Part shown: one piece after another, positions 23,886 through 32,542 of the stretch
How positions within the stretch are numbered: position 1 is the stretch's first letter
How the letters are laid out: each line of letters starts with the position of its first letter
Assembly: GCF_025716945.1 (NCBI RefSeq)
Contig: NZ_JAOVZT010000012.1
Span: 1-39,301, forward strand
DNA length: 39,301 bases
Reading direction: 5' to 3'
From: Geodermatophilus sp. YIM 151500
GTDB lineage: Bacteria; Actinomycetota; Actinomycetes; Mycobacteriales; Geodermatophilaceae
Notes under the pieces: generated by a model
Databases searched by the model: none
What the model was told of the DNA's origin: nothing
Seen by the model: only the letters and a program-made list of their open reading frames with translations
Program-made: the position numbers and the translations under genes

Positions 23886-25073
23886 ATGGGCACCCCGGAC
23901 GGCACGGCGCGCCAGCGGGCGCAGCGGGCGGTCCGCCGTGCCCTGGGTCGCTCCGTCGTCGCGGTCGAGCGGTGGTGGGACGGGGCGGTCCTGGCCCGCT
24001 CGGCCGACCGGCCGCCCGAGCACTTCCGCATCGCGCCCTTCCTCGGGCACGGCGGCCCAGCAGGTGCCGTCGTCCGCGGCCGGGTCCTCGACGACGCCGA
24101 GCCGCCCACCGCCGTCCGCGGCGAGGGGACGCGGGCCGCCGTCCGCCGGACCGTCGCCCGCTTCCTCACCCGGGAGCTCCCCGCCGTGCCGCTGCGCGTC
24201 CGGCTGGGCGCGGCCGACGTGGAGACCGTCAGCGACGACGAGGGGTACGTCGACCTGCGGCTCGACGCGGGTCTCACGCCGGACGACGGCCCGTGGGCCG
24301 AGGGCACGGTGGAGCTGGCCCGGCCGTGGCGGGGGCTGACCGGCGCGCACCCCGCGGTGCTGCGGATCCGGGTGCCCGGCCCCCGCGCGGCGTTCGGCGT
24401 GGTCTCCGACGTCGACGACACCGTCCTGCACACCGGCGCGCAGCGGGCGGCCGAGATGGTCTCGCGCACGCTGACCGGGTCGGCCCTGACCCGGACGCCG
24501 ATGCCGGGTGCGCCCGAGCTGTACCGCGCGCTGGCCGCCGGCCGGTCCGGCGACGAGGACAACCCGGTCTTCTACGTCTCCTCCAGCCCGTGGAACCTGC
24601 ACGGTTTCCTCACCGCCTTCCTCGAGCACCGCCGCATCCCGATCGGCCCCCTGCTGCTGCGCGACCTGCTCGGCACCGGCGCGCGGCGCACCCACGCCAG
24701 CGGCAAGCTGGCGAGCCTCGCCGAGGTGCTCGACCTGCACCCGCACCTGCGCTTCGTGCTGCTCGGCGACTCCGGCCAGCACGACCCGGAGATCTACGCC
24801 GAGGCGGTCCGGCGGCATCCGGGCCGGGTCCTGGCCATCTACATCCGGGAGGTGCGCCTGGACCCCGGCGACGGCCGGGTGGAGAAGGTGACCGGCGCCT
24901 GGGACGACGACGTCCCGTTCGTGCTCGCCGCCGACTCCACGGCCATCGCGCGGCACGCCGCGGAACTCGGCCTGATCGGCGCCGGTGACGTCGCCGCGGT
25001 GGAGCGGGCGGTCGCGGCGGAGCGCGGGGGGCCGCCGACACGGGAGGATCACCCGGACCGGCGGGTTCCGTGA
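23886..25073 (+). CDS. App1-family phosphatidate phosphatase-like protein (DUF2183)
   Basis: A 395-residue protein with the App1/DUF2183 catalytic domain, a HAD-like Mg2+-dependent phosphatase. The nucleophile motif is VVSDVDDTVLHTG (Asp175, Asp177). Later motifs are FYVSSSPWNLHGF, RTHASGKLASL and LLGDSGQHDPEIY. Yeast App1 dephosphorylates phosphatidate; the bacterial substrate is not established, though phospholipid turnover is plausible. ATG 23886 follows a CAGGCT hexamer by 8 nt. The gene is divergent from the candidate selenoprotein gene. Confidence 0.87.
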   Translation: MGTPDGTARQRAQRAVRRALGRSVVAVERWWDGAVLARSADRPPEHFRIAPFLGHGGPAGAVVRGRVLDDAEPPTAVRGEGTRAAVRRTVARFLTRELPAVPLRVRLGAADVETVSDDEGYVDLRLDAGLTPDDGPWAEGTVELARPWRGLTGAHPAVLRIRVPGPRAAFGVVSDVDDTVLHTGAQRAAEMVSRTLTGSALTRTPMPGAPELYRALAAGRSGDEDNPVFYVSSSPWNLHGFLTAFLEHRRIPIGPLLLRDLLGTGARRTHASGKLASLAEVLDLHPHLRFVLLGDSGQHDPEIYAEAVRRHPGRVLAIYIREVRLDPGDGRVEKVTGAWDDDVPFVLAADSTAIARHAAELGLIGAGDVAAVERAVAAERGGPPTREDHPDRRVP

Positions 25074-25101
25074 TCGTCGTCCGGATGCCACGATCGGCGG
25101 C

Positions 25102-25539
25102 GTGGAGCCGGTCCGCCCCGACGACTACCGGGTGAGCGACGTCGAGCGCGCCGCGGTGCAGGAGAGGCTGCGCCGCGCGGTCGGTGACGGCCAACTCGAC
25201 CTCGCCGAGTTCGACCAGCGGGTGGCCACGGCGTGGGCGGCCCGGACCCGCGGGGAGCTGACCGCGGTCACCCGCGATCTCCCCGAACCGCCGACCGCGC
25301 CGCCGCCTCTCCCGCCGGCGCCGCGCCGCCGGGTGTTCTCCGACGACGCCGGCGGCACCACGCTCAAGGTGCTCTCGATCATCTGGATCTGCGCGCTGGC
25401 TATCAATGTGACCGTCTGGATGCTGGTATCGCTCACCAGCGACGGCCCCGTGTACCCGTGGTTCGTCTGGATGGGACCGTCGGGCGCCGTCCTGGCCACC
25501 CTGTACGCGATCGGCATAGGCCGCCCGCGCCGGTCCTGA
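25102..25539 (+). CDS. DUF1707 membrane protein
   Basis: A 145-residue protein. The N-terminal DUF1707 (SHOCT-like) domain reads RVSDVERAAVQERLRRAVGDGQLDLAEFDQRVATAWAARTRGEL. After a Pro-rich linker there are two transmembrane segments (LSIIWICALAINVTVWMLVS and WFVWMGPSGAVLATLYAIGIG). Function is unknown; the domain is common in actinobacteria. GTG 25102 follows a CACGAT hexamer by 7 nt and lies 28 nt after the App1 gene. Confidence 0.87.
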   Translation: MEPVRPDDYRVSDVERAAVQERLRRAVGDGQLDLAEFDQRVATAWAARTRGELTAVTRDLPEPPTAPPPLPPAPRRRVFSDDAGGTTLKVLSIIWICALAINVTVWMLVSLTSDGPVYPWFVWMGPSGAVLATLYAIGIGRPRRS

Positions 25540-25613
25540 CCCGCCGCCGCCCGGCCGCGTCGCCGGTCGTTCCGGGGCGGCGCGGCCGGGCATCCGTCCC
25601 GACCGTGCCCGCA

Positions 25614-25658
25614 CGCGCGAACGGGCCCCTCCGCCGGGCGGAGGGGGCCGTTCGCGCG
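25614..25658. terminator. 22-bp inverted repeat, bidirectional terminator
   Basis: Arms 25614-25635 and 25637-25658 pair with a single mismatch. The hairpin lies between the converging DUF1707 and tctA genes. Confidence 0.75.
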
Positions 25659-25679
25659 CGATCGCGACGGGCGCCGGCG

Positions 25680-27344
25680 TCAGCGGCTGGACGACCTCGC
25701 CGACGTGTCCGCCGAGGTGTCCGCCGCGGCCCCGGGCGTGCCCGCCGTGGCACCGGCCGCGCCGGTGGCGCCGGCCGTGCCGGTGGTGGCGGTGGTTCCC
25801 GACGTCCCGCCGCCCGGGCCGTTCCCGCCCCTACCGGTGAGCCGGCGCACGCCGGCCTTGGCGGCGGGCACCAGCCAGGGCACGGAGATCATGAAGGCCA
25901 TGATCGCGAGCAGCACCACCGACGTCGTCCGCTCCAGGAAGATGCCGAAGCTGCCGTCGGAGATGAGCAGCGTCTGGCGCAGCGTCTCCTCGCCGAGCGG
26001 GCCCAGCACCAACGCGATGACCAGCGCGGCCGGCGACATCCCGTAGCGCCGCATGAAGAACCCGAGGACGCCGCAGGCCAGCATGATGCCGACCTCGATG
26101 ATGCTGCCGTTGACGGTGAACGTCCCGAGGATGCAGACCACCAGGATCATCGGCGCCAGGAAGCTGAACGGGACCCGCGCGATGCTGGCGAACACCGGGA
26201 TGAAGAAGATGTTGACGATCAGCAGCATCACGTTGCCCAGGTACATGCTGGCGATCAGGCCCCAGGCGAACTCGGGGTTCTGCTCCATCAGCAGCGGGCC
26301 GGGCTGCAGGCCCCACATCAGGAACCCGCCGATGAGCACCGCGGTCGAGGCCGACCCGGGGATGCCCAGGGTGAGCAGCGGCACCAGCGCGCCGGTGGAG
26401 GCCGCGTTGTTGGCCGCCTCGGGCCCGGCCAGACCGGGCATCGCGCCCTTGCCGAACTTCTCCGGCGTCTTGGAGAGCGACTTCTCCAGGTTGTAGGACA
26501 TCAGCGAGGCCACCGTCGCCCCGGCGCCGGGGGCGGTGCCCACGGCGAAGCCCAGCAGCGACCCGCGCAGCATCGAGCCGTTGGACTCCCTGAAGTCCTT
26601 CCTGGTGGGCCAGAAACCCTTCGCGCGTGCCTTGACGCTGAAGTAGGCCAGCTTCTCGAGGTGCCCGCCGACCCACAGGGTGTGCAGCACCTCGCCGACA
26701 CCGAACAGCCCGATGGCGACCGGGATGAAGTCGATGCCGTTGATCAGCTCGGTGGAGCCGAAGGTGTAGCGCTGCTGGCCGCCGCCGATGTCGATGCCGA
26801 CGGTGGCCAGGCCGAACCCGATCAGCGCCGACACGGCGCCCAGCAGGCGGTTCTTGCCGACGATCACGATGAGCGTCAGCAGGCCGAGGATGACGATGAG
26901 GAACAGCTCCGGCGGGCCGAAGCTGGCCGCCACCGACGCCATGGCGGGCGCGGCGATGCTGATCAGGACCGCGCCGAGCGTGCCGGCGATGAACGACGCG
27001 ACCGCGGCCATCACCAGCGCCGGCCCGGCCCGGCCCTGCTTGGCCAGGGGATAGCCGTCGAAGGTGCTGGCCACCGTGGCCGATTCACCGGGCGTGTTGA
27101 TCAGCACCGAGGTGATCGTGCCGCCGTACATCGCGCCGTAGTAGACGGCCGCGAGCATGATGATCGCGCCGGTCGGGTCGAGCGAGAAGGTGAGCGGCAG
27201 CAGGATCGCCAGCCCGGCGGACGGCCCGAGGCCGGGCATGACGCCGACGACCATGCCGATCATCACGCCCGCGCCGAGCAGCAGGATGTTCTGGACGGTG
27301 AGCAGCGCGGCGATGCCCTGACCGAGATCGTTGAAGACGTCCAC
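25680..27344 (-). CDS. tctA: Tripartite tricarboxylate transporter permease TctA
   Basis: A 554-residue integral membrane protein, the large permease of a TTT-family secondary transporter for carboxylates. Family motifs include GVMPGLGPSAGLAILLPLTF, YYGAMYGGTITSVLINTPGE, GTAPGAGATVASLMSYNLEKSLSK and LVPLLTLGIPGSASTAVLIGG. About twelve hydrophobic helices are present. The last 45 residues are a Gly/Thr/Ala-rich cytosolic tail. The GTG at 27344 follows a GGAG site. It is the last gene of a six-gene leftward operon. Confidence 0.93.
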   Translation of the reverse strand: MDVFNDLGQGIAALLTVQNILLLGAGVMIGMVVGVMPGLGPSAGLAILLPLTFSLDPTGAIIMLAAVYYGAMYGGTITSVLINTPGESATVASTFDGYPLAKQGRAGPALVMAAVASFIAGTLGAVLISIAAPAMASVAASFGPPELFLIVILGLLTLIVIVGKNRLLGAVSALIGFGLATVGIDIGGGQQRYTFGSTELINGIDFIPVAIGLFGVGEVLHTLWVGGHLEKLAYFSVKARAKGFWPTRKDFRESNGSMLRGSLLGFAVGTAPGAGATVASLMSYNLEKSLSKTPEKFGKGAMPGLAGPEAANNAASTGALVPLLTLGIPGSASTAVLIGGFLMWGLQPGPLLMEQNPEFAWGLIASMYLGNVMLLIVNIFFIPVFASIARVPFSFLAPMILVVCILGTFTVNGSIIEVGIMLACGVLGFFMRRYGMSPAALVIALVLGPLGEETLRQTLLISDGSFGIFLERTTSVVLLAIMAFMISVPWLVPAAKAGVRRLTGRGGNGPGGGTSGTTATTGTAGATGAAGATAGTPGAAADTSADTSARSSSR

Positions 27345-27358
27345 GACGAGAACTCCAG

Positions 27359-27937
27359 TCAGAAGCGGGGCAGGATGCCGCCCGGCAGACCCGCGTTCAG
27401 GAAGGTCTGGAACAGCAGGTACAGCGCCAGCGGCAGCAGCAGGCTGAGTGCGACGTTGAGCACCGGCCGACGGCGGTTCAGGTAGAACAGCATGACCAGC
27501 AGGAACAGCGCGCAGGCGACGATCGCGCCCAGGGTCAGGAACACCGCGAGCAGGCCGAAGCTGGCCGCCACGAGCGCGATGACCGGGATCGGGTGGTGGC
27601 CGTGCGCGCCGGAGCCCAGGTCCTCGCCGCCGCCGTCCTCCTCGGTCGCGTCGACGCCGGCCAGCGGGCCGTCGTCGTCCTCCGCGTCCGGCGCCCCGGC
27701 GCGCAGGCTCAGGACCAACGTGACCAGGGTGAGCACGATGGCGAGCCCGCCGATGATCCGCGGGAAGAAGCCCGGGCCGATCCGGCCGGCGACGGTCTGC
27801 CACTCCAGGTCGAACGCCATCTGCCAGTAGACGGCCTCGATGACGACCAGGACTCCGAGGAACAGGGCCTTGCCGGTGGGGCGGCGCCAGCCGCGCCGCC
27901 CCACCGGTGAGACCGTCCCCGCGGGGGCGGAGGTCAC
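27359..27937 (-). CDS. tctB: Tripartite tricarboxylate transporter small subunit TctB
   Basis: A 192-residue small membrane subunit with four predicted helices (FLGVLVVIEAVYWQMAF, IIGGLAIVLTLVTLVLSL, VIALVAASFGLLAVFLTLG, VLNVALSLLLPLALYLLFQT). GRIGPGFFPRIIGGLA is a TctB hallmark. An acidic loop with DAEDDDG and EEDGGGE lies between helices 2 and 3. GTG 27937 overlaps the tctC stop (GTGA), and the stop is 14 nt before tctA. Confidence 0.9.
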   Translation of the reverse strand: MTSAPAGTVSPVGRRGWRRPTGKALFLGVLVVIEAVYWQMAFDLEWQTVAGRIGPGFFPRIIGGLAIVLTLVTLVLSLRAGAPDAEDDDGPLAGVDATEEDGGGEDLGSGAHGHHPIPVIALVAASFGLLAVFLTLGAIVACALFLLVMLFYLNRRRPVLNVALSLLLPLALYLLFQTFLNAGLPGGILPRF

Positions 27938-28938
27938 AGCGCTCCGGCCTCCGTGAGGATCTCCTCGAACTGGGACTGGGTCTCCTGCAGGTAGGCGGCG
28001 AACTCCTCACCCCAGCGGATGTCCTCGGTGAGGTAGTTGCCCTCGATGTACTCCCGCCACTCCGGCGTCTCGACCACTTGGGTCATGGTGTCGATCCACC
28101 AGGTCTGCGCCTCCTCGGGCGCGTCCGGCGGCAGGATCATCCCGCGCGGCATCGACGGGATGCCCTCGAAGCCCAGCTCCTGGTCGGTCGGGGTGTCGGG
28201 CAGGGCGTCGATCCGCTCGTCGGCGGTGGTCAGCAGCGGGGTGAGCTCACCGGCCTCGACTTGGCCGAGGATCTCGGCCGGGTTGGACACGATGGCGTCG
28301 ACCGCGCCCGACAGCAGCGAGGTGATCAGCTGGCCCTCCTCGTTGAAGGGCACGTATTCCACCTCGTAGCCGGCCTGGTCGGCCAGCATGGCGCTGACGA
28401 TGAAGTCGACGTTCACCGTGCCGATGCCACCGACGACCAGGCGCTCGCTCTTGGCGGTCTCGACCCACTGGTCCCAGGTCTTGACCGGGCTGCTGCCCGG
28501 CACGAGGAACACCGCGTCGTCGGTGGCCATCAGCCCGACGGGGGTGAAGTCCGAGGGCTGCCAGCCGGTGTCGGCCTGCAGCGGCGTGGTGATGAAGGAG
28601 CCCGACGTCGTCGAGATGCCGTAGCCCTCACCGGCCTGGCTGTACAGGTAGCCCCAGCCGGTGGCGCCCGAGCCGCCCTCGCGGTTCTGCACCACGATGT
28701 TGCCCGGGTACAGGTCGTTCTTCTCGAGGATGTCGACGATGGTGCGGGCCATGATGTCGTTGCCACCGCCCGGACCGAAGGCGATGGTCCAGTCGAGGTC
28801 CTCCGACGCCTCCGGGTAGCCCGCGGCTTCCGAGCCGGAGCCCGAACCGCCCTCGCCGCCGCTGTCGCCGCCGCAGGCGGCCAGGGTGAGGCTCAGAACG
28901 GCCGCGGCGCCGGCCGCGATGACCTTGGTGTTGCGCAT
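27934..28938 (-). CDS. tctC: Tripartite tricarboxylate transporter substrate-binding lipoprotein TctC
   Basis: A 334-residue extracytoplasmic solute receptor. The lipoprotein signal is MRNTKVIAAGAAAVLSLTLA with the lipobox cysteine at 22, followed by a Gly/Ser linker. The mature part has family motifs FGPGGGNDIMARTI, NREGGSGATGWGYL and GGIGTVNVDFIVSA. These receptors bind mono-, di- or tricarboxylates through water-mediated contacts, so the ligand cannot be read from the sequence. ATG 28938 has AGGAGG at 28948-28953. The CoA-transferase and hydratase upstream suggest the imported acid becomes a CoA ester. Confidence 0.92.
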   Translation of the reverse strand: MRNTKVIAAGAAAVLSLTLAACGGDSGGEGGSGSGSEAAGYPEASEDLDWTIAFGPGGGNDIMARTIVDILEKNDLYPGNIVVQNREGGSGATGWGYLYSQAGEGYGISTTSGSFITTPLQADTGWQPSDFTPVGLMATDDAVFLVPGSSPVKTWDQWVETAKSERLVVGGIGTVNVDFIVSAMLADQAGYEVEYVPFNEEGQLITSLLSGAVDAIVSNPAEILGQVEAGELTPLLTTADERIDALPDTPTDQELGFEGIPSMPRGMILPPDAPEEAQTWWIDTMTQVVETPEWREYIEGNYLTEDIRWGEEFAAYLQETQSQFEEILTEAGAL

Positions 28939-28951
28939 GGTGCGTGTCCTC

Positions 28952-29458
28952 CTATCCGGCGGCGGTGCCGGGTCGAGACTGGGACGGGGAAGGCTGGACG
29001 GCGTCCAGGCGGTGCCATGTGCCGGTCGCGAAGGCGGCCAGCCGGTGCTGCTCGTCGTACAGGTGCGACTCGAGGTGCACGATCCGCTGCCCGGCACGCA
29101 GGATCCGTCCCTGGATCACGCCGGTCCCGGTGAGCGGCCGGAAGAAGCGCAGCTGCATCTCGATGGTGACCGCGGTGGACAGGAACCGGTGGCACAGGTG
29201 GCCCATCGAGATGTCCATCGCGGTCGTGATGACCCCACCGTGCACCGTCCCCTGCGGATTGCAGAGGAACGGCGCGTACGGCAGGACCACCGAGCAGGTC
29301 TGTGCCTGGTCGTCGTAGCTGATGTCCAGGGACAGGAAGCGGGAGAGGAAGAAGTTCCCGAAGCGGTGCTCCGGGTCGTCCGCCGCGGCCCGCGCCCGCT
29401 CGACCGGGTCGGCGAGCCCCAGGGGGGCCGCCGGCCCGGTCGGGGTCGGGTCGCTCAC
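28952..29458 (-). CDS. PaaI-type hotdog-fold thioesterase
   Basis: A 168-residue protein of the PaaI/4HBT superfamily. The catalytic region is NPQGTVHGGVITTAMDISMG, with His73-Gly74-Gly75 and Asp82. These enzymes hydrolyse acyl- or aryl-CoA thioesters, often as housekeeping for catabolic pathways. GTG 29458 overlaps the hydratase stop (GTGA). It lies 13 nt before tctC in the same operon. Confidence 0.88.
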   Translation of the reverse strand: MSDPTPTGPAAPLGLADPVERARAAADDPEHRFGNFFLSRFLSLDISYDDQAQTCSVVLPYAPFLCNPQGTVHGGVITTAMDISMGHLCHRFLSTAVTIEMQLRFFRPLTGTGVIQGRILRAGQRIVHLESHLYDEQHRLAAFATGTWHRLDAVQPSPSQSRPGTAAG

Positions 29459-30237
29459 CGCCACGAGAACCGGGGGGCGCGCTTCTCGAGGAAGGCGCGG
29501 ACGCCCTCGGCGTAGTCCTCGGTGTCGAACGAGGAGTTCCGGATGCCGGTGGTCTCCTCGTCGTCGGCCACCTGGCCGCGCACCACGCGGTTGACCATGG
29601 CCTTGCCCGAGCGGACGGCGAACTGCGCGCGCGTGGTGATCACCTCGGCGAAGGCGTAGGTGGCGCTCTCCAGCTCCTCGGTGGGGTGGATCTCGTCGAA
29701 CAGGCCCAGCTGAAGCGCCCGCTCGGCCTCGATCTGCTGGCCGGACATGAGGATCCACTTGGCCCGGGAGGGGCCGGCCAGGTCGACGACCCGCTTGGTG
29801 GACTCGAGGCTGTAGACCAGGCCCAGCTTGGACGGCGTGATCGCGAAGCGGGCCCGCGGGTCGGCGAAGCGCAGGTCGCAGGCCAGCGCCAGACCCGCGC
29901 CGCCACCGATGCAGTATCCGTGGATCATCGCGATCGTCGGCTTGGCCATGCCCTCGAGGGCCCGCTCGGCCGCCGCGACGTGCTCGTTGTAGTTGCGCGC
30001 CGCCGTCGCGTTGCCGCGCTCCTGCTCGAACTCGCTGATGTCCGCGCCGGAGGCGAAGGCCTTCTGCCCGGCACCGCGGACGACGACGACCTTGACCTGC
30101 GGGTCGCCGTCGAGGTCGGCGACCAGGCCGGGCAGGTCGCGGTACATGTCGATGCTGATCGCGTTGTGGCTCTTCGGCTTGTTGAGCACCAGGGTGGCGA
30201 TGTCGCCCTGACGCTCGACGAGGAGGTGGTCGGACAC
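29455..30237 (-). CDS. Enoyl-CoA hydratase/isomerase family protein
   Basis: A 260-residue crotonase-fold protein. The oxyanion-hole segments are KAFASGADISEF and IHGYCIGGGAGLALACDLRFA. The region KLGLVYSLESTKR holds a Glu at the expected second catalytic position. The family includes hydratases, isomerases, hydrolases and decarboxylases on CoA esters. GTG 30237 is 2 nt from the CoA-transferase stop, so it probably acts on the CoA ester made by that enzyme. Confidence 0.92.
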   Translation of the reverse strand: MSDHLLVERQGDIATLVLNKPKSHNAISIDMYRDLPGLVADLDGDPQVKVVVVRGAGQKAFASGADISEFEQERGNATAARNYNEHVAAAERALEGMAKPTIAMIHGYCIGGGAGLALACDLRFADPRARFAITPSKLGLVYSLESTKRVVDLAGPSRAKWILMSGQQIEAERALQLGLFDEIHPTEELESATYAFAEVITTRAQFAVRSGKAMVNRVVRGQVADDEETTGIRNSSFDTEDYAEGVRAFLEKRAPRFSWR

Positions 30238-30239
30238 GG

Positions 30240-31454
30240 TCAGCGCTCCTGCAGCTCGGGGTGGGCGTCGTAGAGGACGCCCTCGGTGAACAGGGACTTG
30301 AGCTCGACGTCGTCCACGCCGACCTCGCCCAGGACCTCGGCGGTGTGCTGGCCGAGCCAGGGCGCGGGACCGCGGACGGCGAAGTCCAGCCCGGAGAACT
30401 TGGTCGGCGGGCCGATGGTCTTCATCGGGCCGATGACCGGGTGCTGCAGCTCCTGCACCATGCCGCGGGACAACACGTGCTCGTCGCGGAGCGCCTCGTC
30501 GTAGGTGAGCACCGGCCCGCCCACGACGCCGGCCCGGTCCAGCCGCGCGATCCACTCCTCGGTGGTGCCCGTCGTGGTGATGGCCTCGATCTCGCGCTCG
30601 AGCTCGTCGATGTTCTTCATGCGGTCCGGCAGCGTCGCGAACCGCGGGTCGTCGGCCCACTCGGGCCTGTCGAGGACGTCGTTGATCAGCCGCAACCACA
30701 GCCGGTCGTTGTTCGCGCCGATGACCACGTAGCCGTCGGAGGTCCGGTAGGCCTGGTACGGCGTCGACCGGCGGTGCCGGGTGCCGGTCGGCTGCGGGAC
30801 CTCACCGTCGGCGAAGTAGGCCCCGGACTCCCACACCGTCCACGCCAGGCCCGCGTCGACGAGGGAGATGTCGATGTACTGACCCTCGCCGGTGGCCCGG
30901 CGGTGCATCTCGGCGGCCATGATCGAGTAGACGGCGGTGACGCCGGCCGCGATGTCGTTGATGGCGATGCCGATCTTGACCGGCTTGCCGCCGGGCTCGC
31001 CGGTCATGCGCAGGAAGCCGACGACACCCTGGGCCATGATGTCGAAGCCCGGCCGGTCGCGGTACGGGCCGGTCTGCCCGAAGCCGCTGATCGAGCAGTA
31101 GAGGATGTCGGGCTTGATCGCCTTCAGCGACTCGTGGTCGATGCCCAGCCGCTTCACCACGCCCGGCCGGAAGTTCTCGATCACCAGGTCGGCGGTCTTG
31201 GCCAGCTCGAGGAACAGCTCGCGGCCGCGCTCGGTCTTGAGGTCCAGCGAGACGCTGCGCTTGCTCCGGTTCGGCATCGCGAACGGGTAGCTCTCGTTGT
31301 TGATCTTGGGCGCCATGCGGCGGGAGTCGTCACCCGTCTCGGGCTGCTCGATCTTGATGACATCGGCGCCGAACTCGGCCAGCACCATCGTGCAGTAGGG
31401 CCCGGAGAGGAAGCGGGTCAGGTCGAGGACCCGGAAGCCGTCGAGTGGGCGCAT
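30240..31454 (-). CDS. CaiB/BaiF-type (class III) CoA-transferase
   Basis: A 404-residue family III CoA-transferase. The N-terminus MRPLDGFRVLDLTRFLSGPYCTMVLAEFGADVIKIEQPETGDDSRR is characteristic. Asp167 in IAINDIAAG fits the catalytic aspartate that forms the acyl anhydride in formyl-CoA transferase. Such enzymes move CoA between carboxylic acids without ATP. It is the first gene of the leftward operon with hydratase, thioesterase and TctCBA. The ATG has an AAAGGT site, and the promoter region is shared with a divergent IclR regulator. Confidence 0.93.
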   Translation of the reverse strand: MRPLDGFRVLDLTRFLSGPYCTMVLAEFGADVIKIEQPETGDDSRRMAPKINNESYPFAMPNRSKRSVSLDLKTERGRELFLELAKTADLVIENFRPGVVKRLGIDHESLKAIKPDILYCSISGFGQTGPYRDRPGFDIMAQGVVGFLRMTGEPGGKPVKIGIAINDIAAGVTAVYSIMAAEMHRRATGEGQYIDISLVDAGLAWTVWESGAYFADGEVPQPTGTRHRRSTPYQAYRTSDGYVVIGANNDRLWLRLINDVLDRPEWADDPRFATLPDRMKNIDELEREIEAITTTGTTEEWIARLDRAGVVGGPVLTYDEALRDEHVLSRGMVQELQHPVIGPMKTIGPPTKFSGLDFAVRGPAPWLGQHTAEVLGEVGVDDVELKSLFTEGVLYDAHPELQER

Positions 31455-31462
31455 CGTGACCT

Positions 31463-31497
31463 TTCCGAATGATGGGATACCATCCCGTGTCGCGGAA
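31463..31497. promoter_or_regulatory. Inverted repeats in the CoA-transferase/IclR intergenic region
   Basis: GATGG-GATA-CCATC (31471-31484) is a perfect palindrome with 5-bp arms. It is flanked by TTCCG (31463-31467) and CGGAA (31493-31497). Its place in the 84-bp divergent region fits an operator for the adjacent IclR protein. Confidence 0.5.
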
Positions 31498-31538
31498 CAC
31501 AGTACGAGTGATGTCGCTTACGGGTCAAGGGGTCGGGC

Positions 31539-32471
31539 ATGCTGCCGTCCGTGGAGCCGAGTCGCACCAACCGTGCCGGGGACGCCGGGGGACCCCCGCC
31601 GTCCGGCGCTCCGGAGGGGCTGCGCGGCGGGCCGCGCCGCTCCGGGCCGGTGGCCGGCGACGGGGCACCTGGCCGCAGCGCGGTGCAGTCCATCGACCGG
31701 GCGGTGACGATCCTGCGCTGCTTCGACGCCCGCCGGCCCACGCTCGGCATCAGCGACATCGCCCGAGCCACCGGGCTGTCGACCACGACGACCCACCGCA
31801 TCCTGGCCGCCATGCAGGCCAACCACCTGGTGCGCCAGACCAGCGACCGCCGCTACGGGCTGGGCCCGCTGCTGGTGCAGCTGGCCCACAGCGGGGCGCT
31901 GCCCACGACGCTGCGCGACGCGGCGATGCCCCTCATGACGCAGCTGCGCGACGAGGTCGACGAGACGGTGGGCCTGCACGAGCTGCTGCCCAGCGGCGAG
32001 CGCGTCGTCGTCGACCAGGTGGAGAGCCACCAGGAGGTGCGCCGCACCTACACCGACATCGGGGTGCCCATCCCGCTGCCGCACGGTGCGCCGGGCAAGG
32101 CCATCCTCAGCACCCTGCCGCCCGCGGAGCAGGACTACTGGCTGTCGCGGCCGATCCGCTCGATCACCGCGCGCACGATCACCGACCCCGAGGCGCTGCG
32201 CGCCGACCTCGCCGCCACGCGCGAGCGCGGCTGGGCGGACTCGCGCTCCGAGCGCACCTCGGGCATCCGGGCGGTGGCCGCGCCGATCTTCGACCACACC
32301 GGGAAGCCGGTCGGCGCGCTGGGTCTCTCGGTGCCCGAGTTCCGCATGGACGACGACCGGGCCCGGCACCTCGGCGAGCGCGCGCGGCAGACCGCCTGGC
32401 TGGTGTCGGAGACGCTCGGCGCCACCGCCGAGGCGGTCGCCGAGACGCTGCGCCGGGCCGGAGGGGCCTGA
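31539..32471 (+). CDS. IclR-family transcriptional regulator
   Basis: A 310-residue IclR regulator. The winged helix-turn-helix spans about residues 47-110 (AVQSIDRAVTILRCFD...LGISDIARATGLSTTTTHRIL). The C-terminal effector domain contains LPHGAPGKAILSTLP and SERTSGIRAVAAPIFDHTGKPVGALGLS. IclR proteins control catabolic operons in response to pathway intermediates. It is divergent from the CaiB-hydratase-Tct operon, its likely target. The first 45 residues are low-complexity, so translation may start later, for example at GTG 31680. Confidence 0.9.
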   Translation: MLPSVEPSRTNRAGDAGGPPPSGAPEGLRGGPRRSGPVAGDGAPGRSAVQSIDRAVTILRCFDARRPTLGISDIARATGLSTTTTHRILAAMQANHLVRQTSDRRYGLGPLLVQLAHSGALPTTLRDAAMPLMTQLRDEVDETVGLHELLPSGERVVVDQVESHQEVRRTYTDIGVPIPLPHGAPGKAILSTLPPAEQDYWLSRPIRSITARTITDPEALRADLAATRERGWADSRSERTSGIRAVAAPIFDHTGKPVGALGLSVPEFRMDDDRARHLGERARQTAWLVSETLGATAEAVAETLRRAGGA

Positions 32472-32542
32472 GCCGCGCACCGGCACCCCCGGCCGGGCGA
32501 CGAGCCCCGGCGCGGTGTCCGGCCCGGCACTAGCGTGCCGTC

